A program made the position numbers and the translations under genes. A model generated the notes under the pieces. It was not told where the DNA came from, did not search any database, and saw nothing but the letters and a program-made list of their open reading frames with translations. A stretch of 14,518 bases of DNA from DASSJM01 sp049587975 (GTDB lineage Bacteria; Actinomycetota; UBA4738; HRBIN12): positions 1 to 14,518 of the forward strand of contig JBAVEY010000128.1 in the NCBI GenBank assembly GCA_049587975.1. The letters run 5' to 3'. Of this stretch, positions 6,632-13,461 are shown in pieces; the stretch's first letter is position 1; each line of letters opens with the position of its first letter.

Positions 6632-7342
6632 CTACCTCAAGATGTTCACCGCCCGAGCGATCACGAGAATCCCAACGACGACCGAGATCGCCTCTTCCGC
6701 CATCATCATGAGCTTCGCCCACGGTTTGATCGCCGAGACGTCCGTCGGGCTGAACGCCATCGCGGTATTGAACGCCAGGTGCAGGTAGTCGACGAACGTC
6801 GGGGACCAGTTCCGCTGCACGTACTCCGGGCTCGACATCTCCGGGAACAGGAACGCTGGCGGCACAGTCGAGCCCGCCGCGCGGGCGGCCGCGCCGCCTC
6901 GGTCCAGGTCCCAATACCACAGTCCGAACGCGATCACGTTCGTCAGCCAGATGGCGCCGCCAGCCGCGAGCAGGGTTCGTGCGCTCTGGGTGAACGGTTC
7001 GGTGTAGATGATGCTGACGACGAGACGGACCGACGATCCGCCGTTGACGACCGTGATGAGCCCGATGAGCACCCCCGTCAGGACGCGGAGCCATCTCGTC
7101 TCGCGATCGATGCGTCCGGGATCGCCGACGATGAGCGCGATGACGAGCACGAGAAGCAGGATGGCGAAGACCGGACGCCCGTCATGCAACCTCAGCTCGG
7201 ACGGCAGGGTCGATCGGAGCAGCCCGGCCACCAAGACCGCCGTGGCCATTGGCCATCGGCGCTCACCCGTCTCAGCCTCTTTCGACGCCACGCGGGGAGG
7301 GTGCTGGGCAGCCCGGCGCCACGCGCCCTGGCGGACTAGCAA
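6632..7342 (-). CDS. uncharacterised channel-like membrane protein
   Basis: A 236-residue protein with several membrane helices: ATAVLVAGLL (near 33-42), FAILLLVLVIALIVG, VLTGVLIGLITVV, AAGGAIWLTNVIAFGLWYW and a last pair near the C-terminus. The end, DYLHLAFNTAMAFSPTD followed by WAKLMMMAEEAISVVVGILVIARAVN, is laid out like a two-helix ion-channel pore module. However, the selectivity loop reads AFSPTD instead of TxGYGD. I recall this motif in uncharacterised actinobacterial membrane proteins, but no function is known to me. The TTG at 7342 has AGGAA six bases upstream and keeps the conserved-looking RRWP segment; ATG 7249 is the alternative. A perfect palindrome (CCCCCATGGGGG, 7364-7375) lies 21 bases upstream and could be an operator. 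Confidence 0.75.
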   Translation of the reverse strand: MLVRQGAWRRAAQHPPRVASKEAETGERRWPMATAVLVAGLLRSTLPSELRLHDGRPVFAILLLVLVIALIVGDPGRIDRETRWLRVLTGVLIGLITVVNGGSSVRLVVSIIYTEPFTQSARTLLAAGGAIWLTNVIAFGLWYWDLDRGGAAARAAGSTVPPAFLFPEMSSPEYVQRNWSPTFVDYLHLAFNTAMAFSPTDVSAIKPWAKLMMMAEEAISVVVGILVIARAVNILR

Positions 7343-7385
7343 GAAGGGTTCCTGCCCGCGAGGCCCCCATGGGGGAGATTCCGTA

Positions 7386-7404
7386 GTGGCGCCGTCGGTG
7401 ACCG
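7386..7404. repeat. 19-base sequence repeated at 8800-8818
   Basis: GTGGCGCCGTCGGTGACCG occurs here, between genes, and again at 8800-8818 inside the TMEM175-like gene, where it encodes VAPSVT. In the same plus-strand reading the intergenic copy also reads VAPSVT. It may be a relic of a second TMEM175-like gene or a chance match. Confidence 0.6.
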
Positions 7405-7440
7405 ATAGAGCTATGAGATCAACTCAACTGGTGCCTGTGG

Positions 7441-7872
7441 CTACTTCAGGTTGCAGTCCTGCGACTGAGCCGTCGACTCGAGATCGGACAACGCGGTCTT
7501 CAACTGGGAGAGCGAGGAGGCCACGGCCGGGGCGACGGAGACCACCGACGCGCCTGCAGTCACCTGATCGATCTCCCCCCCAAGTGCCGTGATCTGCGCC
7601 TGGATCGCGCTGACCTGCGACCCGAACGTGCTCTTCGCTTCGGTGCCCAGCGCGGCGGCCGCGGACTTCACGTCGTTCACCGCCGTCTTCAGGGCATCGA
7701 TGCCGCCCGTCTTCACGTCCACCTGGGTGAGCCCTTGCACGGCGTCCTTGAGGTTCTGGGCGTCCGAACAGACCGGCGACACGCTATCGCTGCACGAACC
7801 CAGGAGCAGAAGGGCCGGGATCACCGCGACCGTGATCGCGCGGCCGAGCGGACGCGTTCGGGTGCGCACCAT
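7441..7872 (-). CDS. small secreted lipoprotein with coiled-coil body
   Basis: A 143-residue precursor. The N-terminus has Arg residues (MVRTRTRPLGR), a hydrophobic stretch (AITVAVIPALLLL) and a lipobox ending LLGSC, so the mature protein should begin at Cys 27 and be lipid-anchored outside the membrane. The body is rich in Ala, Lys, Asp, Thr and Ser with heptad-like spacing (ALKTAVNDVKSAAAALG, VSAIQAQITALGGEIDQV), suggesting an antiparallel coiled coil. A second Cys near residue 35 and one near the C-terminus (QDCNLK) could pair. A strong AGGAGG lies two bases before ATG 7872 and five before an adjacent GTG at 7869, so the GTG may be the true start. It lies downstream of the DUF1269 gene, separated by a hairpin. 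Function is unknown. Confidence 0.8.
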   Translation of the reverse strand: MVRTRTRPLGRAITVAVIPALLLLGSCSDSVSPVCSDAQNLKDAVQGLTQVDVKTGGIDALKTAVNDVKSAAAALGTEAKSTFGSQVSAIQAQITALGGEIDQVTAGASVVSVAPAVASSLSQLKTALSDLESTAQSQDCNLK

Positions 7873-7909
7873 GACCTCCTCGTCGTCAACCCTGCCGGAC
7901 GCCGACCGC

Positions 7910-7946
7910 GTTCCCGACATCGCCGTTAGCGAACGTTGTCGGGAAC
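7910..7946 (-). terminator. strong intergenic hairpin
   Basis: GTTCCCGACA (7910-7919) is exactly complementary to TGTCGGGAAC (7937-7946). The loop contains a second small stem (CGTT/AACG) closed by AGCG. It begins 19 bases after the DUF1269 stop codon and ends well before the lipoprotein ribosome site. There is no T-run, so it is either a U-less intrinsic terminator, as is common in high-GC genomes, or an mRNA-stability or operator element. Confidence 0.55.
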
Positions 7947-7965
7947 TCGGCCCTCGCGTCCGTCC

Positions 7966-8475
7966 TCAGTTGCCCTCTGCGGCCTTGAGCTGCTTGGCGA
8001 GCTCGTCGGCGTTCGCGTCGATCTCCTGGGAGACGAAGCGGTTCTCCGCCTTGATGCTCGCCGCGACCTGGTCGGCCATGTTCGTCGCGTAGATCACGAT
8101 CAGACCGGCCTGGCCCTTGTCCAGCACTGCGCCGAGCTCCTTGAGATCATCGTCCTTCATGCCGCCCTTGATGTGTCCGGTGACGGCTCCGATGCCCGCA
8201 CCCACGGCCATGCCGACGCCCAGACCGATCCCCGGAAGGATGGCGGCCGCGGCCCCGAGGGCCAGACCTTCCCATGCACCGTGCCGCGTGGACGCCTCGT
8301 GCTTGTCGGCGACCTTGACCTTGCCGTCGGCCCCACGCTCAAGGACCGCGGCGTCGAAGTCGTGCCCGACCCCCGCGTTCGCGTACAGCGCCTTCACGGC
8401 CTCGTAGTCGACCTCGGCGTCCGAAACGCTGTCGTAGGACCCTGCGAGGACGATCAACGTGTCCTTCTCGCTCAT
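7966..8475 (-). CDS. DUF1269 family membrane-associated protein
   Basis: A 169-residue protein matching the DUF1269 pattern. It starts with a beta-strand-like segment (LIVLAGSYDSVSDAEVDYEA), then DAAVLERGADGKVKV and the KHEASTRHGAWEGLALG motif. A Gly/Ala-rich hydrophobic hairpin follows (residues about 70-100, AAAAILPGIGLGVGMAVGAG), then a C-terminal domain (LKELGAVLDKGQAGLIVIYA and a charged helix). The hydrophobic hairpin probably inserts in or lies against the membrane. Members are often annotated only as membrane or stress-associated proteins. ATG 8475 follows GGGGAG with good spacing. A promoter with CTGACA and TATATC lies about 70-100 bases upstream. The downstream lipoprotein is on the same strand behind a hairpin. 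Confidence 0.88.
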   Translation of the reverse strand: MSEKDTLIVLAGSYDSVSDAEVDYEAVKALYANAGVGHDFDAAVLERGADGKVKVADKHEASTRHGAWEGLALGAAAAILPGIGLGVGMAVGAGIGAVTGHIKGGMKDDDLKELGAVLDKGQAGLIVIYATNMADQVAASIKAENRFVSQEIDANADELAKQLKAAEGN

Positions 8476-8546
8476 CCCGCTCCCCTTTCTCGGCGTCGAT
8501 CACGTCGGCGCGCGCTCCCGGCCCCCCCAACGGGGCTTTCCTTGAC

Positions 8547-8574
8547 GATATAGCCTTGGCTCGTTCCATGTCAG
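8547..8574 (-). promoter_or_regulatory. promoter of the DUF1269 gene
   Basis: On the minus strand CTGACA (8569-8574, one mismatch to TTGACA) and TATATC (8547-8552) are separated by 16 bases. Transcription would start near 8540 and leave a leader of about 65 bases that carries the GGGGAG ribosome site. Confidence 0.5.
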
Positions 8575-8670
8575 GGGTCAACGGACCCAGGTCGCAGGGA
8601 CCTCCCCCCTGTTCGCCCGATCCCCGACGAGCGTCCACCGTTCGGGCGTTCGGTCCTGCCGCTCCGCGTC

Positions 8671-8676
8671 TATGCT
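8671..8676 (+). promoter_or_regulatory. -10 element (TATGCT) of the TMEM175-like gene
   Basis: TATGCT fits TANNNT and ends six bases before the TTG start at 8683. There is no ribosome site in between. This predicts a leaderless mRNA beginning at or beside the TTG. Confidence 0.5.
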
Positions 8677-8682
8677 GACCGC

Positions 8683-9339
8683 TTGAGCACCGACGATCCG
8701 GCTGGACAGCGCAAACGCCTCAACTTGCGGACCGCTCGCATGGAAGCGTTCAGCGACGGCGTCTTCTCCATCGCGATCACGCTGCTGGTGCTTGATCTGG
8801 TGGCGCCGTCGGTGACCGGTGGCAGCGTCGGTCGCCGATTGATCGATGAGTGGCCGACGTACCTCGCATACCTCGTGAGCTTCGCGTCGATCGGCGCCGC
8901 GTGGCTCAGCCACTCGACGATCACCGAGTACCTCGACCGGGCTGATTCGGTCCTCCTCCGATTGAACCTGCTGCTCCTCCTGTTCGTCTCGGTCTTACCG
9001 TTCCCGACCCGGATGCTCGGCGAATACCTGCGGGAGACGGGAGCCGAGCGGATCGCCGTCACCGCGTATGGGTTGAACCTGCTCGCGATCTCGGGCCTGG
9101 GGAGCGTCCTTTGGCACTACGCGGTCTCGGCACGACTGACCAAGGGCGATCTCGCTGACGACGACGCCCGGGCGATCACCTCCAAGCTCAACCCGAGCCT
9201 CGCCTTCTACGCCGTGACCATCGCGATCGGCTTGCTCGTTCCGGCCGCAGCTGTCGTGCTCTACCTCGCCATCGCGCTATATCTCCTGATCCCGTTCCGC
9301 GCCATCGCTCACCAGTTGCGTCATCGACCAGCCAGGTGA
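8683..9339 (+). CDS. TMEM175-type (DUF1211) potassium channel family protein
   Basis: A 218-residue membrane protein. The first helix carries the family signature RMEAFSDGVFSIAITLLVL (residues 19-37), in which FSDGVF forms part of the ion path in TMEM175 channels. About five more helices follow (near 57-75, 90-106, 125-143, 171-190 and 191-206), giving the six-helix unit of bacterial members, which assemble as tetramers. Bacterial homologues conduct potassium without a TVGYG filter. The TTG at 8683 has a -10 element just upstream and no Shine-Dalgarno sequence. The only in-frame alternatives are later Leu/Met codons that would cut into the signature. It is transcribed divergently from the DUF1269 gene and converges on the secreted-protein gene with a 36-base gap. 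Confidence 0.9.
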   Translation: MSTDDPAGQRKRLNLRTARMEAFSDGVFSIAITLLVLDLVAPSVTGGSVGRRLIDEWPTYLAYLVSFASIGAAWLSHSTITEYLDRADSVLLRLNLLLLLFVSVLPFPTRMLGEYLRETGAERIAVTAYGLNLLAISGLGSVLWHYAVSARLTKGDLADDDARAITSKLNPSLAFYAVTIAIGLLVPAAAVVLYLAIALYLLIPFRAIAHQLRHRPAR

Positions 9340-9375
9340 CCAACCCAACCACCTCCGGAAGCCCTCACCAGAGCG

Positions 9376-10317
9376 CTAGTTGTCCATCGAAACGGGGCGT
9401 TCGGCCACCTGGCCCAACTCTCTCCACGAGACGCGACACGGATAGTCCGTCAGGAACCATGGCCGGTCTGCGAATCGGCTCGGTCGCAGTTCGCTGGCCT
9501 TCGCGTCCGGGTTCTCCACGAACGCACATCCAGACAGTCTCGTGTCGAAGGCTCTGGTGCTGGGCGCCACGCCTGGCGGGAGTTGCTCGGGGGCACGACC
9601 CCAGCTGGGATCAGCAAGACGTCGGCCCACACGACGCGCGTGGGGGCGGCCGCGGAGGGCGAACCCGATGAGAAGAGCAGCGGCTCTCCTCTCAACGGCG
9701 GTCTCGAAAGTCTCCACGATCCGCGCGAAGTCCCGCTCCGTCGTCACATCGTGCCAGCGACACTCCTGAGGGCTTTGATGAATGCATCGCCTTTCACACC
9801 AGCGCCGATGCCGAGACCCCTTCTGTATCCGGCGTGGCGCGCGGCCCCCTGTCCTAATCCTGCTGGAGTTGCTCCGATCGCGCGACCTCGTCTTCGGCAT
9901 GCCGGTGTCTCGGGTAACGGACCGAGTCTTCCCCCAGAGGTCCGCGACCAGGCCCAGTGACCTGCATGTAGCCTGCCTTGACGCCAGGCGCGTCCGTAAC
10001 CGTCCTGTCCAACAGCACGTCAATCTTGACCAGCCGTTGTTCCCATCCGGGCTCGTCGGCGTCGTCGCGGGGACGACGGTCGGGGGCGTGGACAGGATCG
10101 CCTGCGCCTCGGCCTGGGTCACATACGGCCCGGACACGAACGTCTGTCCCTTGGGGACCGCCGTTGTGACCGTATACGGGCCCAGCTTGTCCTGGTAAAT
10201 GCTCCACGCCTTCGGCGGCTTGGGTCCCGCCATCGCGCTCGGGGCAAGCACTCCGAGCACGAGCATCATGGTGGCGACCATCGTTAGAGCGGTCGTCACC
10301 CACCTGTGGGCCTTCAT
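9376..10317 (-). CDS. secreted protein, SPOR-like N-terminus; downstream frame uncertain
   Basis: ATG 10317 has an excellent ribosome site (AAGGAGG, eight bases upstream). The first 31 residues are a signal peptide (TTALTMVATMMLVLGVLAPS, cleavage after AMA). Residues 32-90 look genuine: PPKAWSIYQDKLGPYTV, then VPKGQTFVSGPYVTQAEAQA, which recalls SPOR-type segments. From about residue 95 (near 10035) this frame turns into Cys/Trp/Arg-rich sequence. Meanwhile the frame shifted by -1 reads VKIDVLLDRTVTDAPGVK with better third-position G/C. Further on, the original frame again looks coding, especially the last 123 residues after a GTG at 9747 (from VTTERDFARIVETFETAVE to AERPVSMDN). So the 313-codon frame may be one gene with compensating shifts, or a short secreted protein plus a separate unknown gene at 9376-9747. 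Confidence 0.55.
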   Translation of the reverse strand: MKAHRWVTTALTMVATMMLVLGVLAPSAMAGPKPPKAWSIYQDKLGPYTVTTAVPKGQTFVSGPYVTQAEAQAILSTPPTVVPATTPTSPDGNNGWSRLTCCWTGRLRTRLASRQATCRSLGLVADLWGKTRSVTRDTGMPKTRSRDRSNSSRIRTGGRAPRRIQKGSRHRRWCERRCIHQSPQECRWHDVTTERDFARIVETFETAVERRAAALLIGFALRGRPHARRVGRRLADPSWGRAPEQLPPGVAPSTRAFDTRLSGCAFVENPDAKASELRPSRFADRPWFLTDYPCRVSWRELGQVAERPVSMDN

Positions 10318-10620
10318 CGTAGGCCCTCCTTCTGGGCCCTTCTGGGGCCGCCTTCAGGGGCGACCCTCTTGAGGTCGCCCTCACATCAAGGCGTCGGAAT
10401 AGCCCATGCGACGCTCCCTCCCGTGTGGGAGCGCCGGCGAAGAAAGCGATTAGGGGGACTCTCCGGCTCGGCTTGCTCGGATCGGCCGTTTCAGACCTTC
10501 CGAGCATGGTTCTCCCGGCTTCCCCCGCCCTTGGCTCATGTGTTCAGCCTTACCGCCGGGCGACCCTGCTCTCGGGGCCGTAGGTCCTTTTGACCGTCAG
10601 GACCTCTGCGGCCTTGCGCT
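10318..10620 (-). other. hairpin-rich leader upstream of the secreted-protein gene
   Basis: This non-coding stretch contains three clear inverted repeats: GGGCGACC/GGTCGCCC at 10358-10380 (7-base loop), CGCTCCC/GGGAGCG at 10412-10433, and GGCCG-AGGTCCT/AGGACCT-CGGCC at 10576-10613 (stems of 5 and 7 pairs around a 10-base loop). Between them the minus strand has unpaired purine-rich motifs such as GGGCGGGGGAAGCC and GAACC. It directly precedes a gene with a strong ribosome site. It may be a structured 5' leader or cis-regulatory RNA. No known riboswitch class could be confirmed by eye. Confidence 0.4.
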
Positions 10621-10648
10621 GGAACGGCGGACCTTACAATGGCTTGTT

Positions 10649-10694
10649 CAACAGCCAGCCGAAAAGCGGCTACAACAGCCAGCCGAAAAGCGGC
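10649..10694. repeat. two copies of a 22-base repeat, period 24
   Basis: Identical 22-base copies at 10649-10670 and 10673-10694 are separated by TA. Each contains GCCGAAAAGCGGC, a small hairpin. In one plus frame they read NSQPKSGY/V, but the surrounding ORF is not convincing. The rest of 10621-10912 holds no gene I can support. Confidence 0.8.
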
Positions 10695-10912
10695 GTGCTG
10701 TCTCGATCGAGCCGTCCCTGGAGGGGGCGCACCAGTTCGTCGAAGGGCACGTCCCGGAGGGCACCCCCAGGGGACCGGTGAACGCACAAGGAGCCTTGTA
10801 GGCGGATCGAGAGGGTGGTGGGCCGTCTGTTTGAGAGGGAGGAGGCGGTCCTCCACATGATCGAACGCATCGTGGCATCACCGGGTCTTCGGGTCGAAGC
10901 GACGCCCAGGAG

Positions 10913-11011
10913 TCAGGTGTGGTCGTTGCACCCCCTGCCAGCGAACAGGAACGCCCCAGCTGGGGCCTCGGCGCCCAGGCGTTCTGCAGTTTCGATCCTC
11001 ACGTCCGCCAT
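10913..11011 (-). CDS. possible 32-residue small protein
   Basis: ATG 11011 follows AGGGGGG at a spacing of seven to eight bases, and most third codon positions are G or C. The product begins MADVRIETAERLGAEAPAGA and ends GCNDHT, with no membrane segment. It sits just downstream of the truncated channel gene, overlapping its end by 13 bases, and may be co-transcribed. It could be a genuine small protein or a relic. No family is recognised. Confidence 0.3.
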   Translation of the reverse strand: MADVRIETAERLGAEAPAGAFLFAGRGCNDHT

Positions 11012-11286
11012 CGAACCGCCCCCCTTGTACCGAGGATTAGCGAGCGAGCGCCAGGCTCCGATCGCGGCGCCCGCGAGATACGGAGGATGATCACCACGGT
11101 CGCGATCTGTACGGCCAGGACCAATGAGGCCGCCCACGTTTGCGTCGTGAGTGACACCGACAGGCCATAGGTGATGAGGATCAGCACGAGCACCGACCCA
11201 TAGCTGTTCGGCGAGTACAGGGCCTCGATCAGTCGCCGAGAGCGGCGCGATCGTGGCTCCCGTTTGCCATCAGAGACGTCCGGCAT
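10999..11286 (-). pseudogene. N-terminal fragment of an ion-channel-like membrane protein
   Basis: A 95-residue ORF starting at ATG 11286, 13 bases after the DUF2252 gene ends. It has a basic N-terminus (KREPRSRRSRRLIEALYSPN) and two membrane helices (YGSVLVLILITYGLSVSLT and WAASLVLAVQIATVVIILRI). This layout matches my recollection of the first helices of actinobacterial potassium-channel family proteins, whose pore with TxGYG lies much further downstream. Here nothing of the pore is present: after RISRAP the frame becomes Arg/Gly-rich and stops. It is therefore probably a 3'-truncated remnant, though a stand-alone two-helix protein cannot be excluded. The upstream ribosome site is weak, so it likely depends on the DUF2252 transcript. 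Confidence 0.55.
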
Positions 11287-11299
11287 ACGACGGTCCCGC

Positions 11300-12742
11300 T
11301 CAAACGCCCTCGATCGCTTCCAGGCGTCCGGATCGGATCGCCTCAACGAACGCCTTGTAGTCCTGCTCGTTCTGGTCTGCGTACCGCTCGGAGAAGTCCG
11401 TGACCGACTGATCGAAGGCATCGTCCTTGCCCAGGTACGCGGCGATCGTGATCGGGTCCCCCGATCGAGCGTGCGCACGAGCGAGCGTCCAACCGCACTG
11501 GCGGGCGTAGAACGACAGGGCGGAGGGCGTCAGCGACTCGATCACCGCCGAGCCCTTCATGTCACGCAATTGGCGCCAGTACAGGAAGCGGTTCTCCTGC
11601 ACGCCTTTCGTCCATCCTAGGTAGATGTCGCTCACGGCTTGCATCATCCGCTGACCCTGGACGACGCGCTCGCCGTGCTGCTTGTAGCGACTCTTCGGCA
11701 GATGGTCCTCCAGCACCGACGCCGTCGCCTCTTTCACTTGAAGGAACAGCGGGTCGCTCTGGTCGCGTCCTTGGAGCAGGACGATGAACGCCCGCGTGCC
11801 GACGCTGCCGACGCCCACGACCTTGCGAGCCATGTCAATCACCTCGAAACGCTCCAGCAGGTGCCGCCGGTCATCCTGCAGCGTGGACCGGTACGCGCGG
11901 AACTGCTCGTGGACCGCCTGTTGCAGCTCGTCGATCGAGAAGCCGTATGCCGCGGGGAAGTCGCGGGCGGGAACGACGATCGGCGGCTGGCTCACGATCC
12001 GGTACCGGCCGTCCACGAGCTCGCCGAGCTTCGAGAGCGCCTGGAGGCTGTCGCGGGTGCGGGCCTTCTGGGCAGCCTTCTTCGCCGTCTTCACCTCCGC
12101 CTTCGCAGCTTTCTTCTGCTTCTTGTCCGCATCCTTCTGCGGCGCAGCGAAGCTCTCCATGGCCGCCATGAGTTGTTGCTCGGAGAGGTGGGCGTACCAG
12201 ATGTCCATCGTCCCCATCTGGGCGAACTCGGCCATCGCCGTCCGGTAGGCGCTCACCGAGGTGAGCGTCACGTCGCGCGCATCGGCCTTCGTGAACCCGT
12301 TGTTGCGTGCGGCGATCGTGAAGCTCGCGGACATGCGCTCCACGTCGTACTCGAACGGGCCCGGCAGCGTCTCGTCGAAGTCGTTCAGGTCGAACACGAG
12401 ATTCCGTTCGGGCGAGGCGAACACACCGAAGTTCGACAGGTGAGCGTCGCCGCAGAGCTGTGTCGTCAGCCCTGCCCTCGGCGTGTCCTTGAGGTCGGCG
12501 GCCATGATCTTCGCCGCGCCCCGGTAGAACGTGAACGGCGAGACCATCATCCGTCCGTGGCGCACGGGCACAAGGTCCGACTCACGGGTCGCGTCCTGTT
12601 CCTCCAGCAGGGCCACGGGGTCCGGCCGATCCGCCGCCGGTGTCCACCCCGTATGGCTCGACGGAGGAACCTGCTGGCGCGAGTCCTTGCCATGAGCCTT
12701 CCGTTTCTCCACGCTCGGGTGCTCGATCATCCCAGCAACCAT
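11300..12742 (-). CDS. DUF2252 family protein
   Basis: A 480-residue soluble protein of the DUF2252 family, at its usual length. Key motifs are MMVSPFTFYRGAA (about 65-77), QLCGDAHLSNFGVF (95-108) with the HxxN pair, and VFDLNDFDETLPGPFEYD (116-133) with several acidic residues. Later motifs are VGVGSVGTRAFIVLLQG and CGWTLARAHARSGD. The HxxN plus DFD arrangement resembles aminoglycoside phosphotransferase/kinase-like folds, so a phosphotransferase-like role is conceivable but unproven. A Lys/Ala-rich insertion (about 202-228) forms a probable charged helix. ATG 12742 was chosen because AGGAGG lies eight bases upstream (12751-12756). The frame is open 68 codons further, but that part is Arg/His-rich and out of family. 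The truncated channel gene follows in the same transcript. Confidence 0.92.
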   Translation of the reverse strand: MVAGMIEHPSVEKRKAHGKDSRQQVPPSSHTGWTPAADRPDPVALLEEQDATRESDLVPVRHGRMMVSPFTFYRGAAKIMAADLKDTPRAGLTTQLCGDAHLSNFGVFASPERNLVFDLNDFDETLPGPFEYDVERMSASFTIAARNNGFTKADARDVTLTSVSAYRTAMAEFAQMGTMDIWYAHLSEQQLMAAMESFAAPQKDADKKQKKAAKAEVKTAKKAAQKARTRDSLQALSKLGELVDGRYRIVSQPPIVVPARDFPAAYGFSIDELQQAVHEQFRAYRSTLQDDRRHLLERFEVIDMARKVVGVGSVGTRAFIVLLQGRDQSDPLFLQVKEATASVLEDHLPKSRYKQHGERVVQGQRMMQAVSDIYLGWTKGVQENRFLYWRQLRDMKGSAVIESLTPSALSFYARQCGWTLARAHARSGDPITIAAYLGKDDAFDQSVTDFSERYADQNEQDYKAFVEAIRSGRLEAIEGV

Positions 12743-12850
12743 AAGTTTCGCCTCCTGTTCGGCCTGGACACTCGGCCTCTTGGAAAGGTGCCGGGCATCC
12801 CTCCGACGCATCCCACCACGCGTCGGGCGCGGCATCATCGCCCGGACAGG

Positions 12851-13048
12851 ATGAAAAGGCGCCGGCTGCGAAGCGGTTCTACCCGCCTGCCCGATCGTCC
12901 CGAGCTCGTGACGGCCGACCCGATGTCCTACATGGATCGGCTCCACTGCCGAACGACCCGGCGCAGGCTCTTAGCGGCGGTCCCGCCTGTCGTGCAGTCG
13001 GTCCCCTCGATCGTCTCGCCGATCCTGACGTCGATCCACACCGTGTGA
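12851..13048 (+). CDS. small ORF, perhaps the N-terminus of the next gene
   Basis: A 65-residue ORF from ATG 12851 (GGACAGG just upstream) to TGA 13048, with a high share of G/C at third codon positions. It is basic at the N-terminus (MKRRRLRSGSTRLPDRPE) and moderately hydrophobic at the C-terminus (AAVPPVVQSVPSIVSPILTS). It ends 19 bases before the membrane-protein gene, which is in another frame and has no good start codon. The two may therefore be one gene split by a frameshift or sequencing error near 13045. No family is recognised. The remaining intergenic sequence (12757-12850) shows nothing. Confidence 0.4.
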   Translation: MKRRRLRSGSTRLPDRPELVTADPMSYMDRLHCRTTRRRLLAAVPPVVQSVPSIVSPILTSIHTV

Positions 13049-13067
13049 GACGAAGCGGATCCTCTGG

Positions 13068-13391
13068 GTGCTCTTCATCATCATGATCGTGGCGCTCCTC
13101 ACCGGTCCCTACCGCTGGGCGGTGCGGCTCCGTGCCTGGGTGATAGAGGTCGGCCAGACGGGGGTCGGGCCCGTGCGTGGCGCTGACGCGGGCGCGGCGG
13201 CCGTTTGGGTCGGCGGGCACCGAGACGCGCTGATGCTGGCCGCGGCGATCGTGGGGGCGATCATCCTGCTCGTCGCCTCGATCTCGCTGGGGTGGTTCCT
13301 CGTTCTAGTGATCCTCCTCGTGCTGTACGAGCTGGCCGTGTATCGAACGGCGGCGGCGACTCGGGCGGAAACGGCGGAGGTCGGGGCCTAG
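13068..13391 (+). CDS. small membrane protein, possibly C-terminal part of a longer gene
   Basis: A 107-residue protein with one N-terminal helix (VLFIIMIVALLTGPYRWAV), a hydrophilic middle (about 22-52) and a pair of C-terminal helices (ALMLAAAIVGAIILLVASIS and WFLVLVILLVLYELAVY). GTG 13068 is the first usable start. It lacks a ribosome site, and the frame remains coding-like further upstream (TKRILWV) to a TGA at 13026 without another start. That supports a frame break with the small ORF just upstream. Function is unknown. Confidence 0.55.
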   Translation: MLFIIMIVALLTGPYRWAVRLRAWVIEVGQTGVGPVRGADAGAAAVWVGGHRDALMLAAAIVGAIILLVASISLGWFLVLVILLVLYELAVYRTAAATRAETAEVGA

Positions 13392-13461
13392 AACGCGGGG
13401 TCGTCCGGGATATCGACGCCGCGTGGCGCCGGGTGGGGCGATCCGTGATTGAGTGTCCCGC

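Noticed and set aside
10440..10560. Cyclic-di-AMP (ydaO) or cobalamin riboswitch on the minus strand
   Set aside because: GCGGGGGA and an AGCCGGGAGA segment resemble parts of these classes, but the ydaO GACAGCTAAC core and the cobalamin CCCGCAACTG core are absent. A covariance-model search would decide.
11639..13048. 469-codon plus-strand ORF opposite the DUF2252 gene
   Set aside because: Arg/His/Leu-rich and antisense to a clear DUF2252 protein. Only its last 66 codons, which lie beyond the DUF2252 start, were kept as a small ORF.
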